A stretch of DNA of 64,000 nt from Mycobacterium triplex. GTDB lineage: Bacteria > Actinomycetota > Actinomycetes > Mycobacteriales > Mycobacteriaceae. The notes below the pieces were generated by a model that saw only the letters and a program-made list of their open reading frames with translations, did no database searches and was not told the DNA's origin. Positions 8,336-15,671 of the stretch are shown here, one piece after another. Each line of letters starts with the position of its first letter. Positions within the stretch are counted from its first letter, which is position 1. The stretch is from positions 5,383,784-5,447,783 of the forward strand of contig NZ_HG964446.1 of the NCBI RefSeq assembly GCF_000689255.1, given 5' to 3'. The position numbers were made by a program, and so were the translations under genes.

Positions 8336-9400
8336 ATGCAGGCGCGCCGACATCTCTACTTCGCATACGGCTCCAACCTGTGCGTCAGGCAGATGGCTCG
8401 GCGCTGTCCCGATGCCGCTGATCCGCGGCCGGCGGTGCTGTCCGATCACGATTGGCTGATCAATCAGCGTGGCGTGGCGACCGTCGAACCATTCGCCGGC
8501 AATCAGGTTCACGGGGTGCTCTGGCAACTCTCCGACCACGACCTGGACACCCTGGACAGCGCCGAGGGCGTTCCGATGCGCTACCGGCGCGACGAGTTGA
8601 CCGTGCACACCGACGACGGCCCGGCAGCGGCCTGGGTCTACATCGACCACCGGGTGACCCCGGGACCGCCCCGCCCCGGCTACCTGCCAAGGATCATCGC
8701 CGGCGCCGTTCATCACGGGCTTCCGCAGCGCTGGATCGACTTCTTGAAACGCTGGGATCCCTCGCACTGGCCCCGACCGGTAGCCGCGCGATCGGCGTCC
8801 GGCCTTGGGCCACAGTCACTTTCGGAGCTGCTGATCCAGCCGGAGGTGGTCGAGGCCAGTCAGCTGCGGTCGCGTTTCGGCTTCATGGCCATTCATGGCG
8901 GCGGCCTGGAACAAATGACCGACGTCATCGCCGAACGCGCGGCAGCGGCCGCCGGCGCGTCGGTGTACCTGTTGCGCCATCCCGACCGCTACCCGCATCA
9001 CTTGCCCTCGGCGCGGTTCGACCCCGCCGAGTCGCCGCGACTGGCCGAGTTTCTCGACCATGTCGACGTCGCGGTCTCACTGCACGGGTATGGGCGCATC
9101 GGGCGCAGCACGCAACTGCTGGCCGGCGGCCGCAATCGCACGCTGGCCGCCCACCTGGCCAAGCACATTGCGCTGAGTGGCTATCAGGTCGTCACCGACC
9201 TCGGCGATATCCCGCTCGAACTACGGGGGTTACATCCTGACAACCCGGTAAACCGGGTACGCGAAGGCGGCACACAACTCGAATTGTCCGTTCGCGTCAG
9301 GGGTCTCAGCCCGCGCAGCCCGCTGCCGGGATCTGACGGCCTATCGCCGGTCACCTCCGCCCTGGTTCAGGGCTTGGCGGCCGCGGCTCGCTCCTGGTAA
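8336..9400 (+). CDS. Fusion of a gamma-glutamylcyclotransferase-like domain and a poly-gamma-glutamate hydrolase-like domain
   Basis: 354 residues in two parts. Residues about 5-130 look like the GGCT/AIG2 fold (YFAYGSNLCVRQMARRCPDA, then GVLWQLSDHDLDTLDSAEG and YRRDELTVHTDDG). Residues about 170-345 resemble the zinc-dependent phage-type poly-gamma-glutamate hydrolase family: FMAIHGGGLEQMTDVIAE with a His, VYLLRHP, and VDVAVSLHGYGR with another His. Both activities act on gamma-glutamyl linkages, so the fusion is chemically coherent: the second part would cut gamma-glutamyl polymers and the first release pyroglutamate. This is inference. No signal peptide, so the protein is probably cytoplasmic. 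Position suggests it matches Rv0923c. Confidence 0.75.
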   Translation: MQARRHLYFAYGSNLCVRQMARRCPDAADPRPAVLSDHDWLINQRGVATVEPFAGNQVHGVLWQLSDHDLDTLDSAEGVPMRYRRDELTVHTDDGPAAAWVYIDHRVTPGPPRPGYLPRIIAGAVHHGLPQRWIDFLKRWDPSHWPRPVAARSASGLGPQSLSELLIQPEVVEASQLRSRFGFMAIHGGGLEQMTDVIAERAAAAAGASVYLLRHPDRYPHHLPSARFDPAESPRLAEFLDHVDVAVSLHGYGRIGRSTQLLAGGRNRTLAAHLAKHIALSGYQVVTDLGDIPLELRGLHPDNPVNRVREGGTQLELSVRVRGLSPRSPLPGSDGLSPVTSALVQGLAAAARSW

Positions 9401-9428
9401 TTATTGCTAACTCATTTGGAGGTTGTTG

Positions 9429-10247
9429 GTGGCCAAGGATTTTCGATTTGGTATGAGCATGCGGTTCTTCAAGTCGCGCGAGGCACTCCTCGACAAGGCC
9501 AAGCGCGCCGAGGATTCCGGCTTCGACATTCTTTGTGTGCCAGACCATTTGGGCGCCGCGGCGCCATTTCCCACCCTAACCGCGGTCGCGATGGTCACCA
9601 CGACGCTGCGGCTGAGCATGTACGTGCTCAACTCCGCTTTCTACAAGCCGGCCCTGCTCAGCCGGGACATGGGCGCCCTGGATCTGCTCAGTGACGGCCG
9701 CCTCGAGATCGGGCTCGGCACCGGCTACGTCCGCGAAGAGTTCGAGGCGGCGGAGATCCCCTACCCCAGCGCCGGCGCCCGGGTCGATTACCTCGAGCAC
9801 ATGACGAAGTACCTCAAGGAGCACCACCCGTCGACACCGCTGATCATCGCCGGCAACGGGGACCGCGTGCTGACCATCGCCGCCCACCACGCCGACATCA
9901 TCGGGTTGACCGGCTCCAAGGTGCGCGACGTCGAGGACCCGTTCGCCGAACGTGTGGACTTCGTCCGCAAGGCCGCCGGCGATCGGTTCGACTCGCTCGA
10001 GCTGAACCTGGCGATCACGGCGATGCCACGCGACGGCGAGACCGAGCCCGACCTGAAGCTGACCCGCGCCTACGCGCCGGATCTCACCGACGAGCAGATC
10101 CTGTCCCAGCCCTCGGTGCTCAGCGGTTCTCCCCGCGAGATCGCCGACACGTTGCTGGGCTACCGGGAGAAGTACGGCGTGTCCTCCTTCACCGTGCAGG
10201 ACAACAACATCGCCAACTTCTCGAAGGTGATCGCCGAACTGCGCTGA
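9429..10247 (+). CDS. LLM-class (probably F420-dependent) oxidoreductase
   Basis: 272-residue luciferase-like monooxygenase-fold protein. Typical elements are FRFGMSMRFFKSREALLDKAKRAEDSGFDILCVPDHLG at the N-terminus (in part), LSDGRLEIGLGTGYVREEF, PLIIAGNGDRVLTIAAHHADIIGLTG, and a C-terminal SPREIADTLLGYREKYG. These match actinobacterial F420-dependent LLM oxidoreductases. GTG 9429 is chosen because GGAGG (9418-9422) lies 6 bp before it; two TTG codons just upstream are too close to that site. The substrate is unknown. A 10-bp hairpin follows the stop and separates this gene from the tRNA. Confidence 0.88.
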   Translation: MAKDFRFGMSMRFFKSREALLDKAKRAEDSGFDILCVPDHLGAAAPFPTLTAVAMVTTTLRLSMYVLNSAFYKPALLSRDMGALDLLSDGRLEIGLGTGYVREEFEAAEIPYPSAGARVDYLEHMTKYLKEHHPSTPLIIAGNGDRVLTIAAHHADIIGLTGSKVRDVEDPFAERVDFVRKAAGDRFDSLELNLAITAMPRDGETEPDLKLTRAYAPDLTDEQILSQPSVLSGSPREIADTLLGYREKYGVSSFTVQDNNIANFSKVIAELR

Positions 10248-10264
10248 CCGTCGTCGCGGCCAAC

Positions 10265-10299
10265 GGGCCTGAGCCTGCCGTCACGGTAAGCTCAGGCCC
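10265..10299 (+). terminator. Strong hairpin between the LLM gene and tRNA-Arg
   Basis: GGGCCTGAGC (10265-10274) pairs perfectly with GCTCAGGCCC (10290-10299) around a 15-base loop. It starts 17 bp after the LLM stop codon and ends 4 bp before the tRNA, so it insulates the tRNA from upstream transcription. Confidence 0.7.
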
Positions 10300-10303
10300 G
10301 TCC

Positions 10304-10376
10304 GCCCTCGTAGCTCAGGGGATAGAGCACGGCTCTCCTAAAGCCGGTGTCGCAGGTTCGAATCCTGCCGGGGGCA
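10304..10376 (+). tRNA. tRNA-Arg (anticodon CCU)
   Basis: A full cloverleaf can be drawn. The acceptor stem is GCCCTCG with CGGGGGC, followed by discriminator A at 10376. The D arm contains TAGCTCAGGGGATAGAGCA. The anticodon stem CGGCT/AGCCG encloses the loop CTCCTAA with anticodon CCT at 10337-10339. The T arm is GCAGG-TTCGAAT-CCTGC. CCA is not encoded. It reads the rare codon AGG. It marks the left border of the accessory region. Confidence 0.96.
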
Positions 10377-10616
10377 CTCGTTGTTTGCGCAGGTCAGCAA
10401 TGGTTTTGAGATGTCTGCCGACTCGTCGCGTCTGGTTCTGGTCGGTGATTGATTGGCATCAGATGGCGCAGCCTGACCCGCGATAGTCAATCGCAGCGGC
10501 TCAACCGCCGATGAGCGCGCGAGCGTCTTCCATCGACAGCATCAGGTGCAACGCAGAGGGGACGCAGAACGTGCTAGCCGCATCGTGCAGCGCGGACAAA
10601 AGCGGACCGGAGCTAC
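10377..10616. other. Region after the tRNA, no intact gene
   Basis: No convincing complete gene. On the minus strand, a frame ending at a stop at 10501-10503 reads LHDAASTFCVPSALHL then MLSMEDARALIGG, which looks like a natural C-terminus, but it has no usable start before it runs into the operator of the next gene. It may be the remnant of a gene truncated when the downstream module was acquired. I see no copy of the tRNA 3' end that would mark an attachment site. Confidence 0.3.
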
Positions 10617-10638
10617 CTATAGTAGAGAATGCTATAGT
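10617..10638 (+). promoter_or_regulatory. Leaderless promoter with doubled CTATAGT operator
   Basis: CTATAG occurs at 10617-10622 and 10632-10637, each followed by T, with start points 15 bp apart; each hexamer is itself a palindrome. The second copy supplies a -10 box, TATAGT (10633-10638), 5 bp before ATG 10644, so transcription should begin at or next to the start codon. The HTH protein encoded downstream is the likely binder, giving autoregulation. Confidence 0.6.
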
Positions 10639-10643
10639 TGAGC

Positions 10644-11162
10644 ATGACCGGTCGGAGTGACGTATTGCGGACGGTGATGCACGAAACAGGCACCACCCAG
10701 TCCGAGTTGTCTCGGCTCAGCGGCGTGCACCAGCCGAGCATCAGCCAGTTCCTCTCCGACAAGGTTGAACTCAGCGATGAGCAGCTCGACCGACTTTTGT
10801 CCTGTATGGGGTACCGACTCGAGATCACCCGCCAACCAGTCACTCCCAAGCTGACACGTTCAGAACGCCGCTCGTGGAAACTGCACCGCGAGCTGGCCAG
10901 ACACCTGACGCGGTCGACTCTCACACAATGGCAACCCACGATCGAGCACAACCTGCGACGATTGCGGTCCGGCGTCACCGGCCAGCCGCATATGAGAAAT
11001 CTCGACCGCTGGGAATCGCTCGTGAGAGACGGCGACGTACCCGGCCTTCATCGCGTCCTTACTGGACTCGGCCGCGATTGCATCGAGATGCGCGAAGTCT
11101 CACCGATGGGTGGACTGCTTCCCGATGAGGAGCGGATCCGCGTTCTACGCACGGTTCGCTGA
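10644..11162 (+). CDS. HTH (XRE-like) protein, probable antitoxin/autorepressor
   Basis: 172 residues. The first 60 form a helix-turn-helix of the XRE/Cro type (MHETGTTQSELSRLSGVHQP, SISQFLSDKVELSDEQLDRL). Residues 65-172 are basic and helical and match no domain I can name; they may bind the partner. Start ATG 10644 fits the leaderless promoter; a TTG two codons earlier is less likely. The stop overlaps the next start by one base (TGATG), so the two products are coupled. A small DNA-binding gene coupled to a nucleotidyltransferase-like gene, under its own palindromic operator, is the standard layout of a toxin-antitoxin pair. Functional role is inferred. Confidence 0.72.
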   Translation: MTGRSDVLRTVMHETGTTQSELSRLSGVHQPSISQFLSDKVELSDEQLDRLLSCMGYRLEITRQPVTPKLTRSERRSWKLHRELARHLTRSTLTQWQPTIEHNLRRLRSGVTGQPHMRNLDRWESLVRDGDVPGLHRVLTGLGRDCIEMREVSPMGGLLPDEERIRVLRTVR

Positions 11163-11737
11163 TGCGCCGCGACCAGCTTGAGCATGCTATCCGGGCCGCC
11201 TGCCAAATCACCGGCCTGACTGAAGTGATTATCGTCGGCTCCCAAGCGATTCTCGGCACATATACCGACGATCAGCTACCCTTCTACGCCACCAGGTCGG
11301 TCGAAGTCGACGTTCTGCCGATCACCGACGACACGGGTGAAATCGCCCGTCTTGCAGATGAACTCGAGGGAGCAGCGGGCGAGTTCTCCCCGTTTGAGCA
11401 GCTTCACGGTTTCAGCATCGACGGCGTGGACCTGCAGACCTCGGCACTGCCCGACGGATGGCGCGATCGACTGGTCAAAGTCCAGAACGAGAACACCGCC
11501 GCCCCATCGGGCGATCCTCAATTCATCGGATGGTGCCTCGACAAGGAAGACCTGTGTGTTGCGAAACTGTGTGCCCTACGGGAGAAGGACCAGAATTTCG
11601 TCGACGCACTGATCGCAGCTGATCTTGTTGACCCGCAAGCCATCGCAACCCGCCTAGCGGCCGTACCTGAACACTATCGGAGAGCCTCCCAACGAGCGGC
11701 CGCCTGGCTCACTCACCGCACAAACAGCGTTGAGTAG
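11162..11737 (+). CDS. Nucleotidyltransferase-fold protein (DUF6036-like), probable toxin
   Basis: 191 residues. The N-terminus EVIIVGSQAILGTYTDD followed by RSVEVDVLPITDD reads as the GS...(D/E)x(D/E) core of polymerase-beta-type nucleotidyltransferases. The middle (LQTSALPDGWRDRLVKVQN, WCLDKEDLCVAKLCALREKD) resembles the DUF6036/AbiEii-like group, where a conserved K-D-x-x-x-K segment follows the catalytic core. In MenT and AbiEii toxins, enzymes of this fold add nucleotides to tRNA or other targets; whether this one does is unknown. It is coupled to the upstream HTH gene by a one-base overlap. Lower GC and different composition from the core genes would fit horizontal transfer. Confidence 0.65.
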   Translation: MRRDQLEHAIRAACQITGLTEVIIVGSQAILGTYTDDQLPFYATRSVEVDVLPITDDTGEIARLADELEGAAGEFSPFEQLHGFSIDGVDLQTSALPDGWRDRLVKVQNENTAAPSGDPQFIGWCLDKEDLCVAKLCALREKDQNFVDALIAADLVDPQAIATRLAAVPEHYRRASQRAAAWLTHRTNSVE

Positions 11738-11799
11738 CTTAGGAAGCTGCGGACAACTGCGGCCGCGATGGCGGCCCCTCGGTGTCGAAAATAGACCGC

Positions 11800-12061
11800 T
11801 CAACGAACAACTTCTCCAACCGAAGGCTTGTGTGAGACGGGCCGGTCCAGCGCGGCGAGGAACTCAGTCCACGCGGCATCGGTGAGCACGAAGAGCCGGC
11901 GGTCGGCCAGCACGTCGCGCGCGTGCGCCAACGCCGCTGTCACCGTAAAAGTGGTGAAGTCAGTCCCCTCGACCTCGGCGGCACGACGAATCAGCGCGTC
12001 CCGCTCAGCGGGTCAGGCGCGCTGAAAGACGCCAGGTCTTCCGCTGAGGCTTGGCAGCCAT
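11800..12061 (-). pseudogene. TacA-type (DUF1778) antitoxin, frameshifted
   Basis: Reading the minus strand from ATG 12061 gives MAAKPQRKTWRLSARLT, then the frame breaks at a run of three G on the plus strand (12010-12012). Removing one base restores a continuous protein: ...LTAERDALIRRAAEVEG, TDFTTFTVTAALAHARDVLA, DRRLFVLTDAAWTEFLAALD, ending at TGA 11800-11802. That is the ribbon-helix-helix DUF1778 antitoxin pattern. The GNAT toxin (TacT) normally encoded just downstream is absent; the space is taken by the convergent nucleotidyltransferase gene. M. tuberculosis has a DUF1778/GNAT pair (Rv0918-Rv0919, from memory) in the same neighbourhood, so this is probably its decayed relic. Confidence 0.72.
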
Positions 12062-12212
12062 GCCATCAACTGTGTGACTGATAGGCGTACAAGTAAACGT
12101 TGGCAAGCCGCGACCACTAAGCGCTCTGGTGCTCGCCTGCCGCCGCAGACGCTTGCCGCGTAGCAGGCCGCCGTAGGTTCCTAAAAGGCATCAACAGCGG
12201 TGGCGTAGATAC

Positions 12213-12228
12213 GTCGTATACTGACGAC
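12213..12228 (+). promoter_or_regulatory. Leaderless promoter with inverted-repeat operator for the MbcA/MbcT-type module
   Basis: GTCGT (12213-12217) and ACGAC (12224-12228) are inverted repeats that flank the -10 box TATACT (12217-12222). The ATG begins at 12229, six bases after the -10, so the transcript is leaderless. Repressor binding here would block RNA polymerase directly. Confidence 0.6.
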
Positions 12229-12894
12229 ATGACTACGACTGAGGCCGTGGCAACGTCCGAGCTCGCCGCGCTGCTCGCCCGGGTCAATGACGCGACAAAG
12301 TTGTTACAGCGCTCCACGACGGTTCCCGGCGAGGTTGCTCAGCTCGTCGACAGTTTCGAGCCGACACTGGGCGCGGCGACGCCGTTGCGTCTCGAAGCCG
12401 ACCCGTACCTGACGACGACGCTGTGGGCCGCGGCGTTTCGCGCGGAGAAAGCCCTTCGTCGCGATGATGACGAGCAGCAACGTCGTGATGTGCGCATCGC
12501 GCTCGAGCAATTCCGCCATGCGTTACGCGACATTGTCGAGAACCGGCCGTACAACGATGACGCTCCGGTCCGCGACGTTCTCAGCAAATCCGCCGAGGTC
12601 CTCGCCGCCCCGCAGAAAACCCTGGCCGAGCTGCTCGGGGTCTCCGTTCGTCAGCTGCAACGCTGGCTCGCCGATGACGGGACGGAGCCTGCGGCTGATG
12701 ACGCCGCGCGAATCCGCGTCGTGGGGCAGTTGGTGAATCAGTTGCGCCATTCCTTCACCGGTCCGGGCGTCATCGCCTGGTTCGATCGGGAACACCCCGT
12801 GTTAGGCCAGCAGCCAATCAAGCTGCTCGACGATCCCCTGCGCTATCCGGCACTCCTGCAAGCCGCGACCGCTACCCGTGCAATGACTGCATGA
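12229..12894 (+). CDS. MbcA/Xre/ParS-type antitoxin
   Basis: 221 residues. The C-terminal third has the toxin-binding domain of the Xre/MbcA/ParS family (VVGQLVNQLRHSFTGPGVIA, then WFDREHPVLGQQPIKLLDD). Before it, KTLAELLGVSVRQLQRWLAD (about residues 124-143) is a helix-turn-helix. The first 110 residues are an additional helical region, so the protein is longer than the M. tuberculosis MbcA I recall. It neutralises the RES toxin encoded next, with ATGA overlap between the genes, and probably represses the promoter through the inverted repeat over the -10 box. Confidence 0.85.
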   Translation: MTTTEAVATSELAALLARVNDATKLLQRSTTVPGEVAQLVDSFEPTLGAATPLRLEADPYLTTTLWAAAFRAEKALRRDDDEQQRRDVRIALEQFRHALRDIVENRPYNDDAPVRDVLSKSAEVLAAPQKTLAELLGVSVRQLQRWLADDGTEPAADDAARIRVVGQLVNQLRHSFTGPGVIAWFDREHPVLGQQPIKLLDDPLRYPALLQAATATRAMTA

Positions 12895-13493
12895 AACTGA
12901 CGGTGTTCCGCCACGCGTCGTATGACTCGCCGTGGTGGGCATTTCCCAGCTCGCGCGCCGGTCGTTTCCACCACGCAAAGAGCCAGACCGTCCAGTACCT
13001 GAGTCTGCATCCGCTGGGCCCAGCCGCCGAGATGCTTCGCCACAACGTCGGGCCCACCGGCAATCCCGATGATGTCGTATTGAATTTGTGGACGGCAGTC
13101 ATCGACGTGGAGAACCCGACCCGGGTCGACTTCGACGACTGCGCGACATACGGACTGACGGCCGACGAGCTGATCGGCGACGATTACACGCCGACGCGGG
13201 CCTTGGCCGATGCCGTCCGAAATGCCGGCGCCACCGCAATGATCGTGCCCTCGGCCGCGCTACCGGGAACCCACAACCTGATCCTGTTCGGCGTGCGGAT
13301 TCTGAACCCGTACTTGGACACTCCACGAAGCGCCGAGGAAGTCCCGACCGGGCACCTCGCCGACGCCGCCCGTCCACCAGCCGAGGTGGTCCCGTACGTG
13401 CGCTGGTTCGGCGCACCGCACACCGCAGTAGAGCAGTGGAAGGCGACCGGACGCTACGACCTGTTCGACGATCCAATCCCCACCCGGTGGTAG
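12891..13493 (+). CDS. RES-domain toxin (MbcT-like NAD+-degrading)
   Basis: 200 residues. The RES-domain triad is recognisable: Arg in SSRAGRFHHAKSQTVQYLSL, Glu in LGPAAEMLRH, and Ser in MIVPSAALPGTHN. RES toxins such as MbcT break down NAD+ (by phosphorolysis in MbcT), killing or arresting the cell when free of antitoxin. Length is normal for the family. The start overlaps the antitoxin stop (ATGA), fixing the start. The module lies in the accessory block after tRNA-Arg, next to two other toxin-antitoxin-like loci. Target assignment is by family, not shown here. Confidence 0.86.
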   Translation: MKLTVFRHASYDSPWWAFPSSRAGRFHHAKSQTVQYLSLHPLGPAAEMLRHNVGPTGNPDDVVLNLWTAVIDVENPTRVDFDDCATYGLTADELIGDDYTPTRALADAVRNAGATAMIVPSAALPGTHNLILFGVRILNPYLDTPRSAEEVPTGHLADAARPPAEVVPYVRWFGAPHTAVEQWKATGRYDLFDDPIPTRW

Positions 13494-13587
13494 CTGACAT
13501 CCATTGCAGTCCAGTCACTTTGCCGCAAATATCGTCAAAAATATTGTGCAACAGTATCTTTCGTCAATTCGAGTGCGACGCGGATGC

Positions 13588-14571
13588 CTATTCGTGCAGA
13601 TGCGGCGCATCAGCCGAGATCGGGCCACGCAGTTGCCGCGCCACGGCCGTGAACCAGCCGAGGTGGAATTGGTCACCGTCGGCCGCGAACGCCGCGCGGA
13701 GTTCGTACCACGGCAGGCCGGGATGCCGGTGGTGAACGCTGTGCAAATTGAAGGCGAGGACGAATAGCTCCAGCGGTCCGGGCAGCCGGAGATTCATCGC
13801 CTCCAACCGAGCGTCCAGCCGGGTGCCGTAGTGATACGCATTGTCCGCGACCGAGATCAGCACCGCCCGGGCAACGAGCGCGGCGGCGAGCATCCAGACA
13901 TGTCGACCGTAGGCAACACCGGCAATTGCGTACACGACGACCACCGCCACCGCGTCGGCCCGGAACTCGCGCAAGTGTCGTCGGCCGATGCCCTCGATCA
14001 ACATGCCGCCGAACGTGTCGGGGGAGTCGAGCAGCCGCGCTAAGTAGCGCCAGAGCCGGCGCGGTGCGGCGGCAAGCAGCACCGACGCCACCTCGATGAG
14101 GTAAAGCCCGCCGAGCAGGTGCAGGTAGTAGCCGGGAGCCGCCGCCGCCCAACTCGAGGTTGCCGGGTCATAGACCTCGGTCCGTTCCCGGCGACTCCGG
14201 TTGTACCGGTGATGGAGCAGATGGGCGGACTTGAGCAGCACGAAAGGCGCGCCGTAGCCGACGGCAAGTATCCGCCCGAATCGATCGTTCCATGTCCGTT
14301 GGCGCAGCAAGGTGGCGTGGATCGCCTCATGGATCAGGGACCACAACGGGGTGGAGAGCAGCACCAACGGCACCAGCAGCCATCCCCAGGCCGGATCGGC
14401 GGGCAGCAGGGCGAGCGGCAGCACTGCCAGCTGGAGGCCGAGGCCGGCCAGCGCGGCCGCGATAAGCACGAGGGAGATGACGTGATCGGGCGTACCGTTT
14501 GTCGCCCGCGCGCGCTTTGGCGTCATCGACGGGCGCTTGGCCCGCCTGCCTGACGACAGGATTAACACCAT
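13588..14571 (-). CDS. Membrane fatty acid desaturase-family protein
   Basis: 327 residues with four or more hydrophobic segments and three histidine clusters of the membrane di-iron desaturase/hydroxylase family: HEAIHATLL (about residue 81), HLLHHRYN (about 117) and HSVHHRHPG (about 292). The eight-His pattern suggests an active desaturase or hydroxylase acting on a lipid or carotenoid chain. The start is uncertain: ATG 14571 gives an N-terminus with no ribosome site, and ATG 14526 (MTPKRARATNG) is an alternative. A small membrane protein gene lies upstream on the same strand, 112 bp away. No electron-donor gene is adjacent. Confidence 0.8.
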   Translation of the reverse strand: MVLILSSGRRAKRPSMTPKRARATNGTPDHVISLVLIAAALAGLGLQLAVLPLALLPADPAWGWLLVPLVLLSTPLWSLIHEAIHATLLRQRTWNDRFGRILAVGYGAPFVLLKSAHLLHHRYNRSRRERTEVYDPATSSWAAAAPGYYLHLLGGLYLIEVASVLLAAAPRRLWRYLARLLDSPDTFGGMLIEGIGRRHLREFRADAVAVVVVYAIAGVAYGRHVWMLAAALVARAVLISVADNAYHYGTRLDARLEAMNLRLPGPLELFVLAFNLHSVHHRHPGLPWYELRAAFAADGDQFHLGWFTAVARQLRGPISADAPHLHE

Positions 14572-14683
14572 TGCCGGCTGCCCCCTGTTTCAGCGCCAGT
14601 CGATGCCTGACGGATCGGAGTCGGATCGTCGTTGAACACTTGGGTGATGGCCTATGCCTCGCTGCCGGCCATGTCGAATACGC

Positions 14684-15118
14684 TCAGCGAACGGGTGCGT
14701 CGGCGGTGTCAGCGGCCCGCCTGGCGAGCGCGAGCAACGCACCGGCATAAAGGAAGTCGGATGCCGTGCCGACCATCACCGGGGGTGCGATCGCTACCAC
14801 GATGTTCGGTGTGCCGGCCAGCAGGTGGCCTACGTAGAGCCACACCGCACTTAGCGTCGAAGTTCCGAGCGCGGCTAACCAGAAGCCGCGCACGGGATTC
14901 GACGGCCAGCGAAAAAGTCGTTCGAGCACCAGCACCGCAACCAGGGTTGCGATCACGCTCAGTCCTACCTGCGCCAGGCCCGCGCGCAGAGCCACGCCCA
15001 AGCCGAGCCGATGTTGAGCGAACGCCGCCCAACAGCCGTATGCCCCACCCCCGATCAGCGCGGCCAACACCGGTCGCACCTGCTCCCTGAGCCGCCTGCT
15101 GCCGAGAAGTGCGCTCAT
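14684..15118 (-). CDS. Small four-helix membrane protein of unknown function
   Basis: 144 residues with four hydrophobic segments (around 15-33, 45-65, 80-101 and 108-132) separated by short loops with arginines. It resembles DUF-type mycobacterial membrane proteins but I recognise no specific family or catalytic motif. The ATG at 15118 is the first start in frame. It lies on the same strand upstream of the desaturase gene, so they may be cotranscribed; a role as membrane partner of that enzyme is possible but not supported by anything in the sequence. Confidence 0.6.
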   Translation of the reverse strand: MSALLGSRRLREQVRPVLAALIGGGAYGCWAAFAQHRLGLGVALRAGLAQVGLSVIATLVAVLVLERLFRWPSNPVRGFWLAALGTSTLSAVWLYVGHLLAGTPNIVVAIAPPVMVGTASDFLYAGALLALARRAADTADAPVR

Positions 15119-15671
15119 TCGGCTAGCCCCTCGCTCGTCGCGGCCGGCCGCTGCGCCATCGAGCGAGTTCTGTGGCGCGCAATTTTATGGAAGGCGAATT
15201 TGAGGGAAAAGAATTTACCTCATCTAAAACTGCGGTATGCATGAAAACCCTTTTGTTGGGTACGCCAAACATCGATTCAGCTGCCGCTATTGCTTCCTGC
15301 GCCAATCATCCTCGCATTGCATGGGACTATTCGCAACGACCCCGACCGTCGATTCGCTTCCCGAGCGCCCGCCCATGGCAAGGCAGCTGCACCCGACTTC
15401 GGGCTGGTGGTCGCCGCCGGTTGGCCCGCCAATCTGTCCGCTGAGTTGCCATTGCATGACCGGTCGGTGACGAAACGTGTTGTCGGAGGGGCGTGTTGAG
15501 CGCCAAACGAGGTTGTGGTTAGGATCGGGCCAGCGGCCCTGGGCCCGGACAGCATGAGCCCCTACTATTTCGCTCGACTCTTTTGTGCCGTAGACGTGAC
15601 TAACCCACGCCACCAACATTTGCAGTCCGACAATATGTTTGCGAGATGGCGGTGGCAGAAAGGCTGATTCC
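15119..15671. other. 553-bp region without a convincing gene
   Basis: Upstream space between the divergent membrane-protein gene and the first beta-hydroxylase. Part of it (about 15175-15310) is markedly richer in A and T than its surroundings, as in a regulatory or recombined segment. Open frames here on both strands have arbitrary composition and no ribosome sites. Nothing further recognised. Confidence 0.5.

Noticed and set aside
10501..10650. Minus-strand C-terminal-like peptide (ends EDARALIGG)
   Set aside because: Looks protein-like but has no start codon and runs into the promoter of the next gene; kept only as a possible remnant.
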